Source of the DNA: JBFXEO01 sp050180015
GTDB lineage: Bacteria; Bacteroidota; Bacteroidia; Bacteroidales; Tenuifilaceae
DNA: 7,435 nt
Reading direction: 5' to 3'
Assembly (NCBI GenBank): GCA_050180015.1
Contig: JBFXEO010000148.1
Location: 1 to 7,435 of the forward strand
Part shown: positions 1 through 5,569 of the stretch, in pieces
Numbering within the stretch: position 1 is the first letter of the stretch
Layout: each line of letters begins with the position of its first letter
Translations under genes and position numbers: made by a program
Notes under the pieces: model-generated
What the model saw: only the letters and a program-made list of their open reading frames with translations
What the model was told of the DNA's origin: nothing
The model's database searches: none

Positions 1-1
1 T

Positions 2-757
2 GGGAATAGCTATCGGAATATCTGGGTTGCCTCCGACGGGGATAAGTTCTCTGTGGTAAAGTCAAAACATCTTATTACAGGATTTACCTGGAATTCTGGT
101 TCCGGATTACTGGTTGATCTTGAGGGATACCTTAAAAGTACCGATGGAATTACTGTCCTGCAAAATGTTGTAAGGCGTACAAATTCAACCCAAATTACCA
201 TGCTAACCAGGACATTTTTGATAGATAGCCGTGCGCTGGGGGTGGATTTGCTTGTAAAGAGAAGCTGGGCAAATGCCGAGCTCTGGGCGGCCTACTCACT
301 TAGCCGATCATTCAACCAGTCAGAAAGCTTGAATGGGGGGGATGAATACTATGCGCTGGACGACCATTTGCATGAGTTGAAGTTAAACGGAATTTATAGC
401 ATTGGGGGCTGGACATTTACGGCAAGCTGGATTTATGGCTCTGCTAAACCATGGGATGAGCTATTACTAACTTCCACCTTGCAGCTTTCAACCGAGTATG
501 AGAAAAACGCTGCCCGGCTGTCGCCTTACCATCGGTTGGATTTAGGCATTGCCTATACCCGTAAAATGCTTGGCGCAGAGGTTCAGCTTGGGTTGAAAGG
601 GTTTAACATATACGACCGGAAAAATGAGCTGTCTAAACCTTACTCCATCTCCGATACTCCGCAACTCGATTACCTGCTCGGGAACCCCGTTGTAGTTTAC
701 TCAGAAAACTATGGCTTGGGGTTTACGCCGACTTTTTACTTCAACGTAAAATTTTAG
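2..757 (+). CDS. TonB-dependent outer-membrane receptor, C-terminal part (5' end outside window)
   Basis: This is the last 251 residues of a large outer-membrane beta-barrel protein; the frame is open to the left edge, so the gene starts before the window. The sequence shows alternating hydrophobic/polar strands, a stretch H-E-L-K-L-N-G-I-Y-S followed by G-W-T-F-T-A-S-W-I-Y-G-S-A-K-P-W, the late motif G-F-N-I-Y-D-R-K-N, and a C-terminal Phe (ending FYFNVKF). These are usual in the final strands of Bacteroidota TonB-dependent receptors, and the terminal aromatic is the signal for BAM insertion. Such receptors import siderophores, vitamins or glycans using energy from TonB/ExbBD; the substrate cannot be told because plug and N-terminus are missing. 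A fecR gene lies downstream, so the receptor may belong to a surface-signalling module, although the usual order is sigma, fecR, receptor. The family call is good; the substrate is unknown. Confidence 0.8.
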   Translation, partial: GNSYRNIWVASDGDKFSVVKSKHLITGFTWNSGSGLLVDLEGYLKSTDGITVLQNVVRRTNSTQITMLTRTFLIDSRALGVDLLVKRSWANAELWAAYSLSRSFNQSESLNGGDEYYALDDHLHELKLNGIYSIGGWTFTASWIYGSAKPWDELLLTSTLQLSTEYEKNAARLSPYHRLDLGIAYTRKMLGAEVQLGLKGFNIYDRKNELSKPYSISDTPQLDYLLGNPVVVYSENYGLGFTPTFYFNVKF

Positions 758-1145
758 GCGATTAACTGATGCCCCAACGGTGCGGGTTTTTATGTGCATT
801 ATGCGTGTTCCTGTTTTGTGATAGCATGAATCCTTTGGCGTGACTTCGTAAGCCCTACTCACGATTGTGTGCTTTCATGTCGGGCTGATGTTGCTTAAAA
901 ACCTCCTTTGCATTATCATTTAACTTTTAAAGTATTTTTTCTGATTGCTAACCCCCGATTCTTCCCCCTGGCGTGGATTCGTAACACTTACCTTTAGCCT
1001 ATGTGTACCAAACATACTGGGGTAGTTTCCTGGTTGGTTGTATATATTGTGTACGCTCGGGGGAATAAAATTTAAATGAGAATTATTTGAGGGAATGGTA
1101 GGGTGTTTTCGGAGGTAGTTGTATAAGAGTTAAAAGTTGGCAACA
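758..1145. other. Gene-free stretch between receptor and fecR
   Basis: No frame here gives a convincing protein, and I see no tRNA-like fold. It holds two similar 18-base segments (835-852 and 968-985, 14 of 18 bases equal), a small inverted repeat TATGT-N7-ACATA (1000-1016), and a TGTGTAC word occurring twice (within 1003-1009 and 1048-1054). I looked for remnants of an ECF sigma gene, which is expected before fecR, and saw none. The promoter of fecR must lie here, but no exact TAnnTTTG box is seen close to the gene. Confidence 0.5.
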
Positions 1146-2033
1146 ATGTATCAGGGTAAAAAAAATAGGGAAGGTAATAGCGGGAGACTTGATATGGGCC
1201 CTGATGCTCCTGATAAGGTTCTTGGTACGTATAGAGTACCGGCAGGAAAAGCAAAGGAGCAAGCTTGGAACACGATCTTTGAAAGTATTGAAATAGTAGA
1301 GCCCGTCAGAGTTGTACCGTTGCGTGGGTTATTTCTCAGGGTAGCGGCATCAATTATTATAGCTGTTGGCATAGCCGCTTACGCCCTGCTATACAGCTTC
1401 GGCAATGTGGATATTACCGTTTTAAAGGGAAGCCAACTCGTACACTTTTTACCCGATAGTAGCCAGGTTATTCTGAATGCCGACTCAAGGCTTACCTACA
1501 ACAAAAACCGATGGTTTGCCCAGCGCCGTGTTCTGCTTAAAGGGGAGGGGCTGTTTAAGGTAAAAAGGGGAAGCTGGTTTCAGGTACGAACCCCAACTGC
1601 AACCGCTTCCGTAATGGGAACTATTTTCAATGTTTACGCGCGTAAGGGGCTAACCAGGGTGAGTTGCATTGAGGGTAAAGTAAAAGTGGTTGCCCTTGAG
1701 AGTAAAAAAACAGTAGTGTTGACACAAGGCTTAGAAACCAAAACAATGGGATATGCTATGGAGAAAGCAATTGTAAAAGGTAACAATCAGAAAGAAGTTC
1801 CCTGGATCAAAGGGGATTTCTACTTTAACAACACACCCATTAACGCTGTTATTGAAGAACTGGAGCGCCAGTTTGATGTGGATGTTTTTATCGATGGCGA
1901 CACTAACCGGTTTTACACCGGCTATTTCAGCAATAAAAGCCTTAACGATGCCCTACAGCTGGTGTGTATCCCCATGAATTTATCGTGGAAAACCAATGGC
2001 AACATGATAATTATAAACGAAAGTAGTAAGTAA
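1146..2033 (+). CDS. FecR family anti-sigma / sigma-regulator membrane protein with C-terminal DUF4974
   Basis: A single-pass inner-membrane protein of 295 residues that in this family passes a signal from a TonB-dependent receptor to a cytoplasmic ECF sigma factor. Residues about 1-60 are a short cytoplasmic segment (VPAGKAKEQAW at 31-41). Residues 62-84 are one hydrophobic membrane helix. About 88-185 is the periplasmic FecR domain (LLKGEGLFKV, then TPTATASVMGTIFNVYA and CIEGKVKV). About 224-292 is the DUF4974/STN-like domain (FYFNNTPINAVIEELERQF), which in the family contacts the receptor. I chose ATG 1146; TTG at 1137 and ATG at 1194 are alternatives, and a stop at 1131 closes the frame upstream. 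There is no Shine-Dalgarno, as is common in Bacteroidota. No sigma gene is adjacent, which is unusual. The lipoprotein gene follows after 58 bases and is probably co-transcribed. Confidence 0.88.
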   Translation: MYQGKKNREGNSGRLDMGPDAPDKVLGTYRVPAGKAKEQAWNTIFESIEIVEPVRVVPLRGLFLRVAASIIIAVGIAAYALLYSFGNVDITVLKGSQLVHFLPDSSQVILNADSRLTYNKNRWFAQRRVLLKGEGLFKVKRGSWFQVRTPTATASVMGTIFNVYARKGLTRVSCIEGKVKVVALESKKTVVLTQGLETKTMGYAMEKAIVKGNNQKEVPWIKGDFYFNNTPINAVIEELERQFDVDVFIDGDTNRFYTGYFSNKSLNDALQLVCIPMNLSWKTNGNMIIINESSK

Positions 2034-2091
2034 ACAGGTATTAATTATTTAAATCACAGGAAAACAAATGTTTAACTTAAATTTTACAGCT

Positions 2092-2925
2092 ATGAAACGA
2101 TTACCATTTATTTTGACAGTAAGCATGATGATGCTGGCCGCCGTTAGCGTAACATCGTGCAGCGACGACGATGACAATACCGATTCTATGGTTGGTATTA
2201 CACAGCAGGACGATGAGGCAACCGCTTACCTGGATGATGTGCAGGCTGAAGTTGATGATTTAACCATGGTTGACGATTCAAAATCGGGAGCAGAGTATGC
2301 AACTCTTGATGACCAGGGACAGGGTACCCGCACTAGGAAAACAGCATGGGAAGACGGCTGGAGGGTTGATACAATTACCTACGTTGACTTTGTAAACGGT
2401 TACGCCAGGTTTGAAAAGGTGAAAAATGGACAGCTGGTAATTCGAGTACTTGGCGGTCCGGCGCAGGAAACCTTTGAACGCGAGGTAACCTTTGTTAACT
2501 TTAGCATCAACGGTAACAGAATTGAAGGTCAGAAAAGAATTGTAAAAACTTCGGCCTACACCTACACGGTTACCTTCCAGAACGGTAAAATTACCTTTAC
2601 CGATGGATCGACCTACACCCGTACCTTCGAAAGAACCCGCACATGGGCCGATGGCTATGCCACTCCGTACTATGTTTGGGACGATGTTTACACCGCTGAG
2701 GGTTCTGCAACCGGGGTAAACCGTAACGGTAAAACTTACACCCATCAAATAACCAACATGATCGTAAACAAGATGAGCTGCCGCTGGATTGTTGAGGGCA
2801 CCATCGAAATGACGGTTGATGGTGATGTAGCAACGTTTGACTATGGCGATGGTGAATGCGATAACTATGCTACAGTTACACATAACGGGCAGTCGAGTCA
2901 GGTTAGGCTGCGCGGCGGATTTTAG
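2092..2925 (+). CDS. Surface-exposed lipoprotein of a Bacteroidota family, function unknown
   Basis: 277 residues. Residues 1-22 are a lipoprotein signal peptide (MKR, then a hydrophobic core rich in Met/Leu) ending in V-T-S before Cys23. ATG 2092 is preferred over ATG 2068 because it gives a normal signal peptide. After Cys23 comes SDDDD, the known Bacteroidota lipoprotein export signal that sends lipoproteins to the cell surface. The linker 30-78 is acidic. The rest is beta-rich and appears to hold two related halves: R-T-R-x3-W-x-D-G (80-89) and R-T-R-T-W-A-D-G (181-188), each followed by an N-G strand region. The last part (Y-Y-V-W-D-D-V-Y, C-R-W-I-V-E-G-T, D-Y-G-D-G-E-C-D-N) resembles, from memory, a module recurring in uncharacterised Bacteroidota lipoproteins. 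Only two Cys remain in the mature domain (230 and 257) and could form a disulfide. It follows fecR by 58 bases with no promoter seen between, so co-expression is likely. No function is claimed. Confidence 0.75.
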   Translation: MKRLPFILTVSMMMLAAVSVTSCSDDDDNTDSMVGITQQDDEATAYLDDVQAEVDDLTMVDDSKSGAEYATLDDQGQGTRTRKTAWEDGWRVDTITYVDFVNGYARFEKVKNGQLVIRVLGGPAQETFEREVTFVNFSINGNRIEGQKRIVKTSAYTYTVTFQNGKITFTDGSTYTRTFERTRTWADGYATPYYVWDDVYTAEGSATGVNRNGKTYTHQITNMIVNKMSCRWIVEGTIEMTVDGDVATFDYGDGECDNYATVTHNGQSSQVRLRGGF

Positions 2926-2946
2926 TTTTGGTGTTTGTTCTACTCC

Positions 2947-2980
2947 GAGGGGGGGGATGTTTCCCTCCCCTTTTTATTTT
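2947..2980 (+). terminator. Rho-independent terminator after the lipoprotein gene
   Basis: A run of eight G (2949-2956) pairs with CCCTCCCC (2963-2970), with one G-T wobble and closing A-T pairs at both ends, around a TGTT loop; it is followed by T5-A-T7. It lies 21 bases after the stop codon and closes the fecR-lipoprotein unit. Confidence 0.9.
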
Positions 2981-2985
2981 TTTGA

Positions 2986-2999
2986 TTGATAAAAATCAT
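2986..2999. promoter_or_regulatory. FNR/CRP-type operator candidate upstream of ferredoxin
   Basis: TTGAT-AAAA-ATCAT matches nine of ten fixed bases of the FNR box TTGAT-N4-ATCAA. It is centred near 2992.5, roughly 54 bases before the transcription start expected from the -7 box at 3033. Binding by an FNR/CRP-family regulator would suit a redox-related ferredoxin gene, but short AT-rich matches arise by chance. Confidence 0.45.
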
Positions 3000-3010
3000 T
3001 GCAGATATAT

Positions 3011-3022
3011 ATGTAAATACAT
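3011..3022. promoter_or_regulatory. Palindrome overlapping the -33 region of the ferredoxin promoter
   Basis: ATGTA-AA-TACAT is a perfect 5+5 inverted repeat located 11-22 bases before the -7 box, where the -33 element would normally sit; no TTTG is visible there. A bound protein at this place could block or replace promoter recognition. The operator role is inferred from position only. Confidence 0.35.
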
Positions 3023-3032
3023 CAATATAAAT

Positions 3033-3040
3033 TATATTTG
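3033..3040 (+). promoter_or_regulatory. Bacteroidota -7 box for the ferredoxin gene
   Basis: TATATTTG matches the phylum consensus TAnnTTTG exactly and is followed by CAGC, as often seen. The start of transcription would fall near 3046, giving a leader of about 24 bases before ATG 3070. Confidence 0.6.
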
Positions 3041-3069
3041 CAGCATCAAACAAATACGTATTGAACATT

Positions 3070-3273
3070 ATGCACGCAATTATTGTTGAAGAGTCAAGAT
3101 GTCCGCAGAACCACCCGTGTCCTGCTGTTCACTACTGTCCAACCGGGGCAATCCGTCAAAGGAGCTGGAACTCCGCCCCGGAAATAGACAGGGAAGACTG
3201 CATGAGCTGTGGACGGTGCATTAACTTTTGCGGTTTTGGCGTTTTTCAGTTTTCTGCCAATACCGGAAAGTAG
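3070..3273 (+). CDS. Small ferredoxin-like iron-sulfur protein with seven cysteines
   Basis: 67 residues, soluble, no signal peptide. The second half has a canonical cluster motif, Cys44-x2-Cys47-x2-Cys50-x3-Cys54. The first half reads CPQNHPCPAVHYCP: Cys11, Cys17 and Cys23-Pro. In normal two-cluster ferredoxins the first motif is C-x2-C-x2-C-x3-C-P; here the middle position is Asn14 and the loop before Cys23 is longer. Cys23 with Cys44/47/50 can bind one [4Fe-4S]; Cys11, Cys17 and Cys54 leave three ligands for a second cluster, which could be [3Fe-4S] or carry a non-Cys ligand. From memory, similar short proteins with C-x5-C-x5-CP occur in anaerobic Bacteroidota and Firmicutes; their partners are not known to me. 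ATG 3070 is chosen over TTG 3061. The gene is alone between its own promoter and terminator, so it is likely monocistronic. Confidence 0.85.
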   Translation: MHAIIVEESRCPQNHPCPAVHYCPTGAIRQRSWNSAPEIDREDCMSCGRCINFCGFGVFQFSANTGK

Positions 3274-3285
3274 AGAAATTACTAT

Positions 3286-3316
3286 CGTGTCCGGGATTTT
3301 TATCCCGGCACGGTTT
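3286..3316 (+). terminator. Hairpin terminator after ferredoxin
   Basis: CGTG-t-CCGGGAT pairs with ATCCCGG-CACG around a TTTT loop: 11 base pairs with a single T bulge. It begins 13 bases after the ferredoxin stop. The tail has only three T, so termination may be partial, or the hairpin may mainly protect the mRNA end. Confidence 0.65.
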
Positions 3317-3396
3317 AAAAAGAGGCTAAAAATTTATAGCGATAAGAAAGGCAAAGTGGAATATTTATAGTATGTTGATAAATAAATCTTGAACGT

Positions 3397-3921
3397 ATGA
3401 AAAGGATATTTTTAACGCTTCCGTTGGTTTTACTGATGGTACTTTCGCTGGAAGCTTGCAATGGTAACAGTTCATCGCAGAGTAAGGCAGATGGAGAACC
3501 GGTTGTGGCTGCTAAGGTTGAGGGTAACATATCGGCAGCTGGCGAGGCCCAAAGCATCACCCGGGAGCAATTTCTGACCAAGGTGATGGACTACACAAAA
3601 GGAGCCGAGAATATGAAGTATCTTGGAGACAAACCGGCCATAATCGATTTTTGGGCAAGCTGGTGTGGCCCCTGCCGAATTGCCTCGCCCATACTGGACG
3701 AGCTGGCCAGGGAGTATGCCGGCCAAATTTACGTGTACAAGGTTGATACCCAAAAGGAGCAGCAAATATCGGCAGAGCTGGGAATTCAAAGCATTCCGAC
3801 TTTCCTGTTTTTTCCTGTGGACGGTAAGCCATTTGCCTCATCCGGAATTGCCCGTACGCCGGAGGAAACCAAGAAGATGTTTAAGGAAATAATTGATAAG
3901 CAACTTTTAAAGGCTAAGTAA
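3397..3921 (+). CDS. Periplasm-facing lipoprotein thioredoxin (WCGPC)
   Basis: 174 residues. Residues 1-20 are a lipoprotein signal peptide (MKR, hydrophobic core, L-S-L-E-A) before Cys21, so the protein is exported and lipid-anchored. There is no run of acidic residues after Cys21 (N-G-N-S-S-S follows), so the surface-export signal is missing and it probably faces the periplasm. A flexible linker (22-52) leads to a thioredoxin fold at about 54-172. The redox site is W-C-G-P-C at 89-93, preceded by I-I-D-F-W-A-S, and the cis-proline is Pro134 in S-I-P-T. The WCGPC motif and compact fold are those of thioredoxin rather than of the longer TlpA/ResA proteins. In this compartment it would reduce or rearrange disulfides; its electron donor is not in the window. 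It sits between two hairpins and is likely transcribed alone. Confidence 0.9.
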   Translation: MKRIFLTLPLVLLMVLSLEACNGNSSSQSKADGEPVVAAKVEGNISAAGEAQSITREQFLTKVMDYTKGAENMKYLGDKPAIIDFWASWCGPCRIASPILDELAREYAGQIYVYKVDTQKEQQISAELGIQSIPTFLFFPVDGKPFASSGIARTPEETKKMFKEIIDKQLLKAK

Positions 3922-4023
3922 CGTTGTGCATGATGCCTACACCTGGCATCTCCTGCTTGTGATTTAATCAATCAATCCGTCATAATTGATTATTAAAAGT
4001 AGATACCCGAAAGGTTTTCTGCT

Positions 4024-4053
4024 AAAAGGCCCGGGCAATTGCCCGGGCCTTTT
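4024..4053. terminator. Bidirectional terminator between convergent thioredoxin and mqnC genes
   Basis: A perfect 30-base palindrome: four A, then GGCCCGGGC, an AATT centre, GCCCGGGCC, and four T. The 13-base-pair stem has an A run on one side and a T run on the other, so it works in both directions. It lies 102 bases after the thioredoxin stop and 30 bases after the mqnC stop. Confidence 0.92.
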
Positions 4054-4083
4054 GTTATGGTACCGGTTCTGATATCTGTAATT

Positions 4084-5226
4084 TCAGGAATGCCTTTTCA
4101 GCTCTTCAACAGAGTATATTTTGCTGAACTCACAGTCGGGGAGCACAATGTACTCGTATGCCTGATTGCGTAGCTGCGGTTCAAACCCGGCATCAGCAAT
4201 TGCTTTCTGAATGCCATATGCATCCATTCTGTGTTTTGCCCCGGCCGATGAAACCACGTTTTCCTCAATCATAATGGAGCCAAAATCGTTTGCCCCGGCA
4301 TGTAGGCATACCTGTGCGGTTTCTACACCAACGGTTAGCCACGATGCCTGTATATTCTGAATGTTGGTTAACATTATTCGGCTTATGGCAATGGTACGTA
4401 TGTACTCCTCGGGGGAAACCTTGCAGGTAAACCCTTCGGTTTCCAGCTGGGTGCCTTTATCCTGAAAAGTCCAAACAATAAAGTTTAGGAATCCCGGTGC
4501 ATTGTCCGGTTTCTTGCTTTGCAATTCCCGGAGTTTTACCAGGTGCTCCAACCGTTCCTCTACAGTTTCAACGTGCCCGATTACCATGGTTGCCGAGGTT
4601 ATCATTCCCAGCTTATGGGCCTCGGCCATAACATCGAGCCAGGCCTGTGTATCGGGTTTGCCCGGCGAGATGTATTTTCTGACCCTATCTACAAGTATTT
4701 CGGCACCGGCACCCGGGAGACTGTCGAGGCCCGATTCGATAAGCACTTTCAGAACATCGCTATATGGCAGTCGCTCCTTTTTGGCGATAAAGGCAACCTC
4801 CGGGGGTCCCAGCGCATGTAACCTGATATTGGGAAACATCCCTTTTAGTTCGCGGAACAAATCAACATAGAAGTTTAAACCCAGCTTAGGATGGAGCCCT
4901 CCCTGCAGGAGCAGCTGGTTTCCTCCGTACCGCTCCATTTCTTCAATTTTAACACGATACTCCGCCATGCTGGTTATAAAGGCATTATCGGCATTGGCCC
5001 TACAATGGAAGTTGCAGAACTTGCAGCCCGAAATACAAACGTTGGTTATGTTTACATTTCTATCGATTTGCCAGGTTATTTTGTTATGGTAAACATGCTT
5101 TTTACGTAGCTCTCCGCCAATAAAAATAAGGTCTTGCGTTGGAGCATGTTGGTACAGCAGTAAACCTTCATCAACAGATAACGGCTCTGTATTCAGCGCT
5201 TTTGTATATAGATTATCCAGGGTCAT
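4084..5226 (-). CDS. mqnC: Cyclic dehypoxanthinylfutalosine synthase (radical SAM), menaquinone synthesis
   Basis: 380 residues, the usual length for MqnC. This radical SAM enzyme cyclises dehypoxanthine futalosine in the futalosine route to menaquinone, in the cytoplasm. Cys64-x3-Cys68-x2-Cys71 (C-I-S-G-C-K-F-C) binds the [4Fe-4S] cluster that cleaves S-adenosylmethionine; it follows R-N-V-N-I-T-N-V. Further MqnC-type blocks are G-G-N-Q-L-L-L-Q-G-G-L-H-P, G-L-D-S-L-P-G-A-G-A-E-I-L, and A-T-M-V-I-G-H-V-E-T, with E-E-R-L-E-H-L after it. The Q-G-G-L-H-P and P-G-x-G-A-E-I-L blocks favour MqnC over the related MqnE. One small deviation is Ala in P-G-A-G-A-E where P-G-G-G-A-E is usual. Other mqn genes are not adjacent, which is common because they are scattered in Bacteroidota. 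The start ATG is close behind an exact -7 box. Presence of this gene implies menaquinone-based respiration. Confidence 0.93.
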   Translation of the reverse strand: MTLDNLYTKALNTEPLSVDEGLLLYQHAPTQDLIFIGGELRKKHVYHNKITWQIDRNVNITNVCISGCKFCNFHCRANADNAFITSMAEYRVKIEEMERYGGNQLLLQGGLHPKLGLNFYVDLFRELKGMFPNIRLHALGPPEVAFIAKKERLPYSDVLKVLIESGLDSLPGAGAEILVDRVRKYISPGKPDTQAWLDVMAEAHKLGMITSATMVIGHVETVEERLEHLVKLRELQSKKPDNAPGFLNFIVWTFQDKGTQLETEGFTCKVSPEEYIRTIAISRIMLTNIQNIQASWLTVGVETAQVCLHAGANDFGSIMIEENVVSSAGAKHRMDAYGIQKAIADAGFEPQLRNQAYEYIVLPDCEFSKIYSVEELKRHS

Positions 5227-5243
5227 CGGGTGTTCATTTGCTG

Positions 5244-5251
5244 CAAAAGTA
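5244..5251 (-). promoter_or_regulatory. Bacteroidota -7 box for mqnC
   Basis: On the minus strand the sequence is TACTTTTG followed by CAGC, an exact TAnnTTTG match. Transcription would start about 12 bases before the mqnC ATG, giving a very short leader. No clear TTTG is visible at the -33 distance. Confidence 0.55.
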
Positions 5252-5375
5252 CCAATTAATTTGCATTATGCTGGGGAATGAGAGGAGAGGAAATTATTTT
5301 GAACTGGAGTTCTGCGGGTGGGAAAGAAAAGTAGTTAAAGGGATTCAGTGTAAAAAATTTGAAACCGGAAAAACA

Positions 5376-5545
5376 ATGACAGAAAAAATTGAAGATTCTA
5401 ATGCTTTAGCTCTCTGGCTTCTCTCAAGTTTATTGGGAAAGAATATTCTGAGAAAATTAAAAATATAGCTTGTGAGTGGTTTAAAAAGAAAATCGTGGCG
5501 GGATTCTGTTTCGTTACCCTCTTTTTCTTACTTTTGTACATTTAA
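5376..5545 (+). pseudogene. Possible small membrane protein split by a -1 frame change
   Basis: From ATG 5376 one frame reads MTEKIEDSNALALWLLSSLL and then G-K, continuing to a TAG at 5466. At 5435-5441 the bases G GGA AAG form a slippery-type heptamer in the zero frame. A -1 shift there continues as E-Y-S-E-K-I-K-N-I-A-C-E-W-F-K-K-K and a hydrophobic helix (V-A-G-F-C-F-V-T-L-F-F-L-L-L-Y-I) to the TAA at 5543. The joined product would be about 56 residues with a basic stretch before a C-terminal membrane anchor. An AAAATTTG near-match to a -7 box lies about 20 bases before the ATG. It could be a frameshift-expressed gene, a decayed gene, or chance; the C-terminal part also overlaps the pdxA promoter. 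I recognise no family. Confidence 0.22.
5529..5536 (+). promoter_or_regulatory. Bacteroidota -7 box for pdxA
   Basis: TACTTTTG followed by TACA is an exact TAnnTTTG match. Transcription would begin near 5542, about 28 bases before the pdxA ATG. The -33 region (about 5503-5512, TTCTGTTTC) is only a loose match. Confidence 0.6.
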
Positions 5546-5569
5546 CCCAACTAACCTGAACAGATTACC

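Larger units (their letters stand above)
5227..5569. other. Divergent promoter region between mqnC and pdxA
   Basis: This 343-base stretch carries a -7 box for each flanking gene and otherwise no established gene. On the plus strand there is an ORF of 66 codons from ATG 5268 to a stop at 5468, with an internal ATG at 5376, and a second open frame from 5402 to the TAA at 5543; these are described separately. The DNA is AT-richer than the neighbouring genes. Confidence 0.5.

Noticed and set aside
771..792. Possible terminator GCCCC...GCGGG followed by five T after the receptor gene
   Set aside because: Only three or four base pairs can form with a mismatched interior, too weak to call a terminator with confidence.
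2278..2883. 201-codon open frame on the minus strand inside the lipoprotein gene
   Set aside because: The plus-strand gene has a clear signal peptide, lipobox, export signal and terminator; the antisense frame shows no recognisable family and is a shadow.
4502..4870. Plus-strand open frames (122 and 100 codons) inside mqnC
   Set aside because: They are antisense to conserved MqnC motifs and have no sensible protein pattern.
5268..5375. Longer form of the small ORF starting at ATG 5268
   Set aside because: The 36 extra codons show no family feature and overlap the expected upstream promoter DNA of mqnC; the start at 5376 gives the more plausible, though still doubtful, product.
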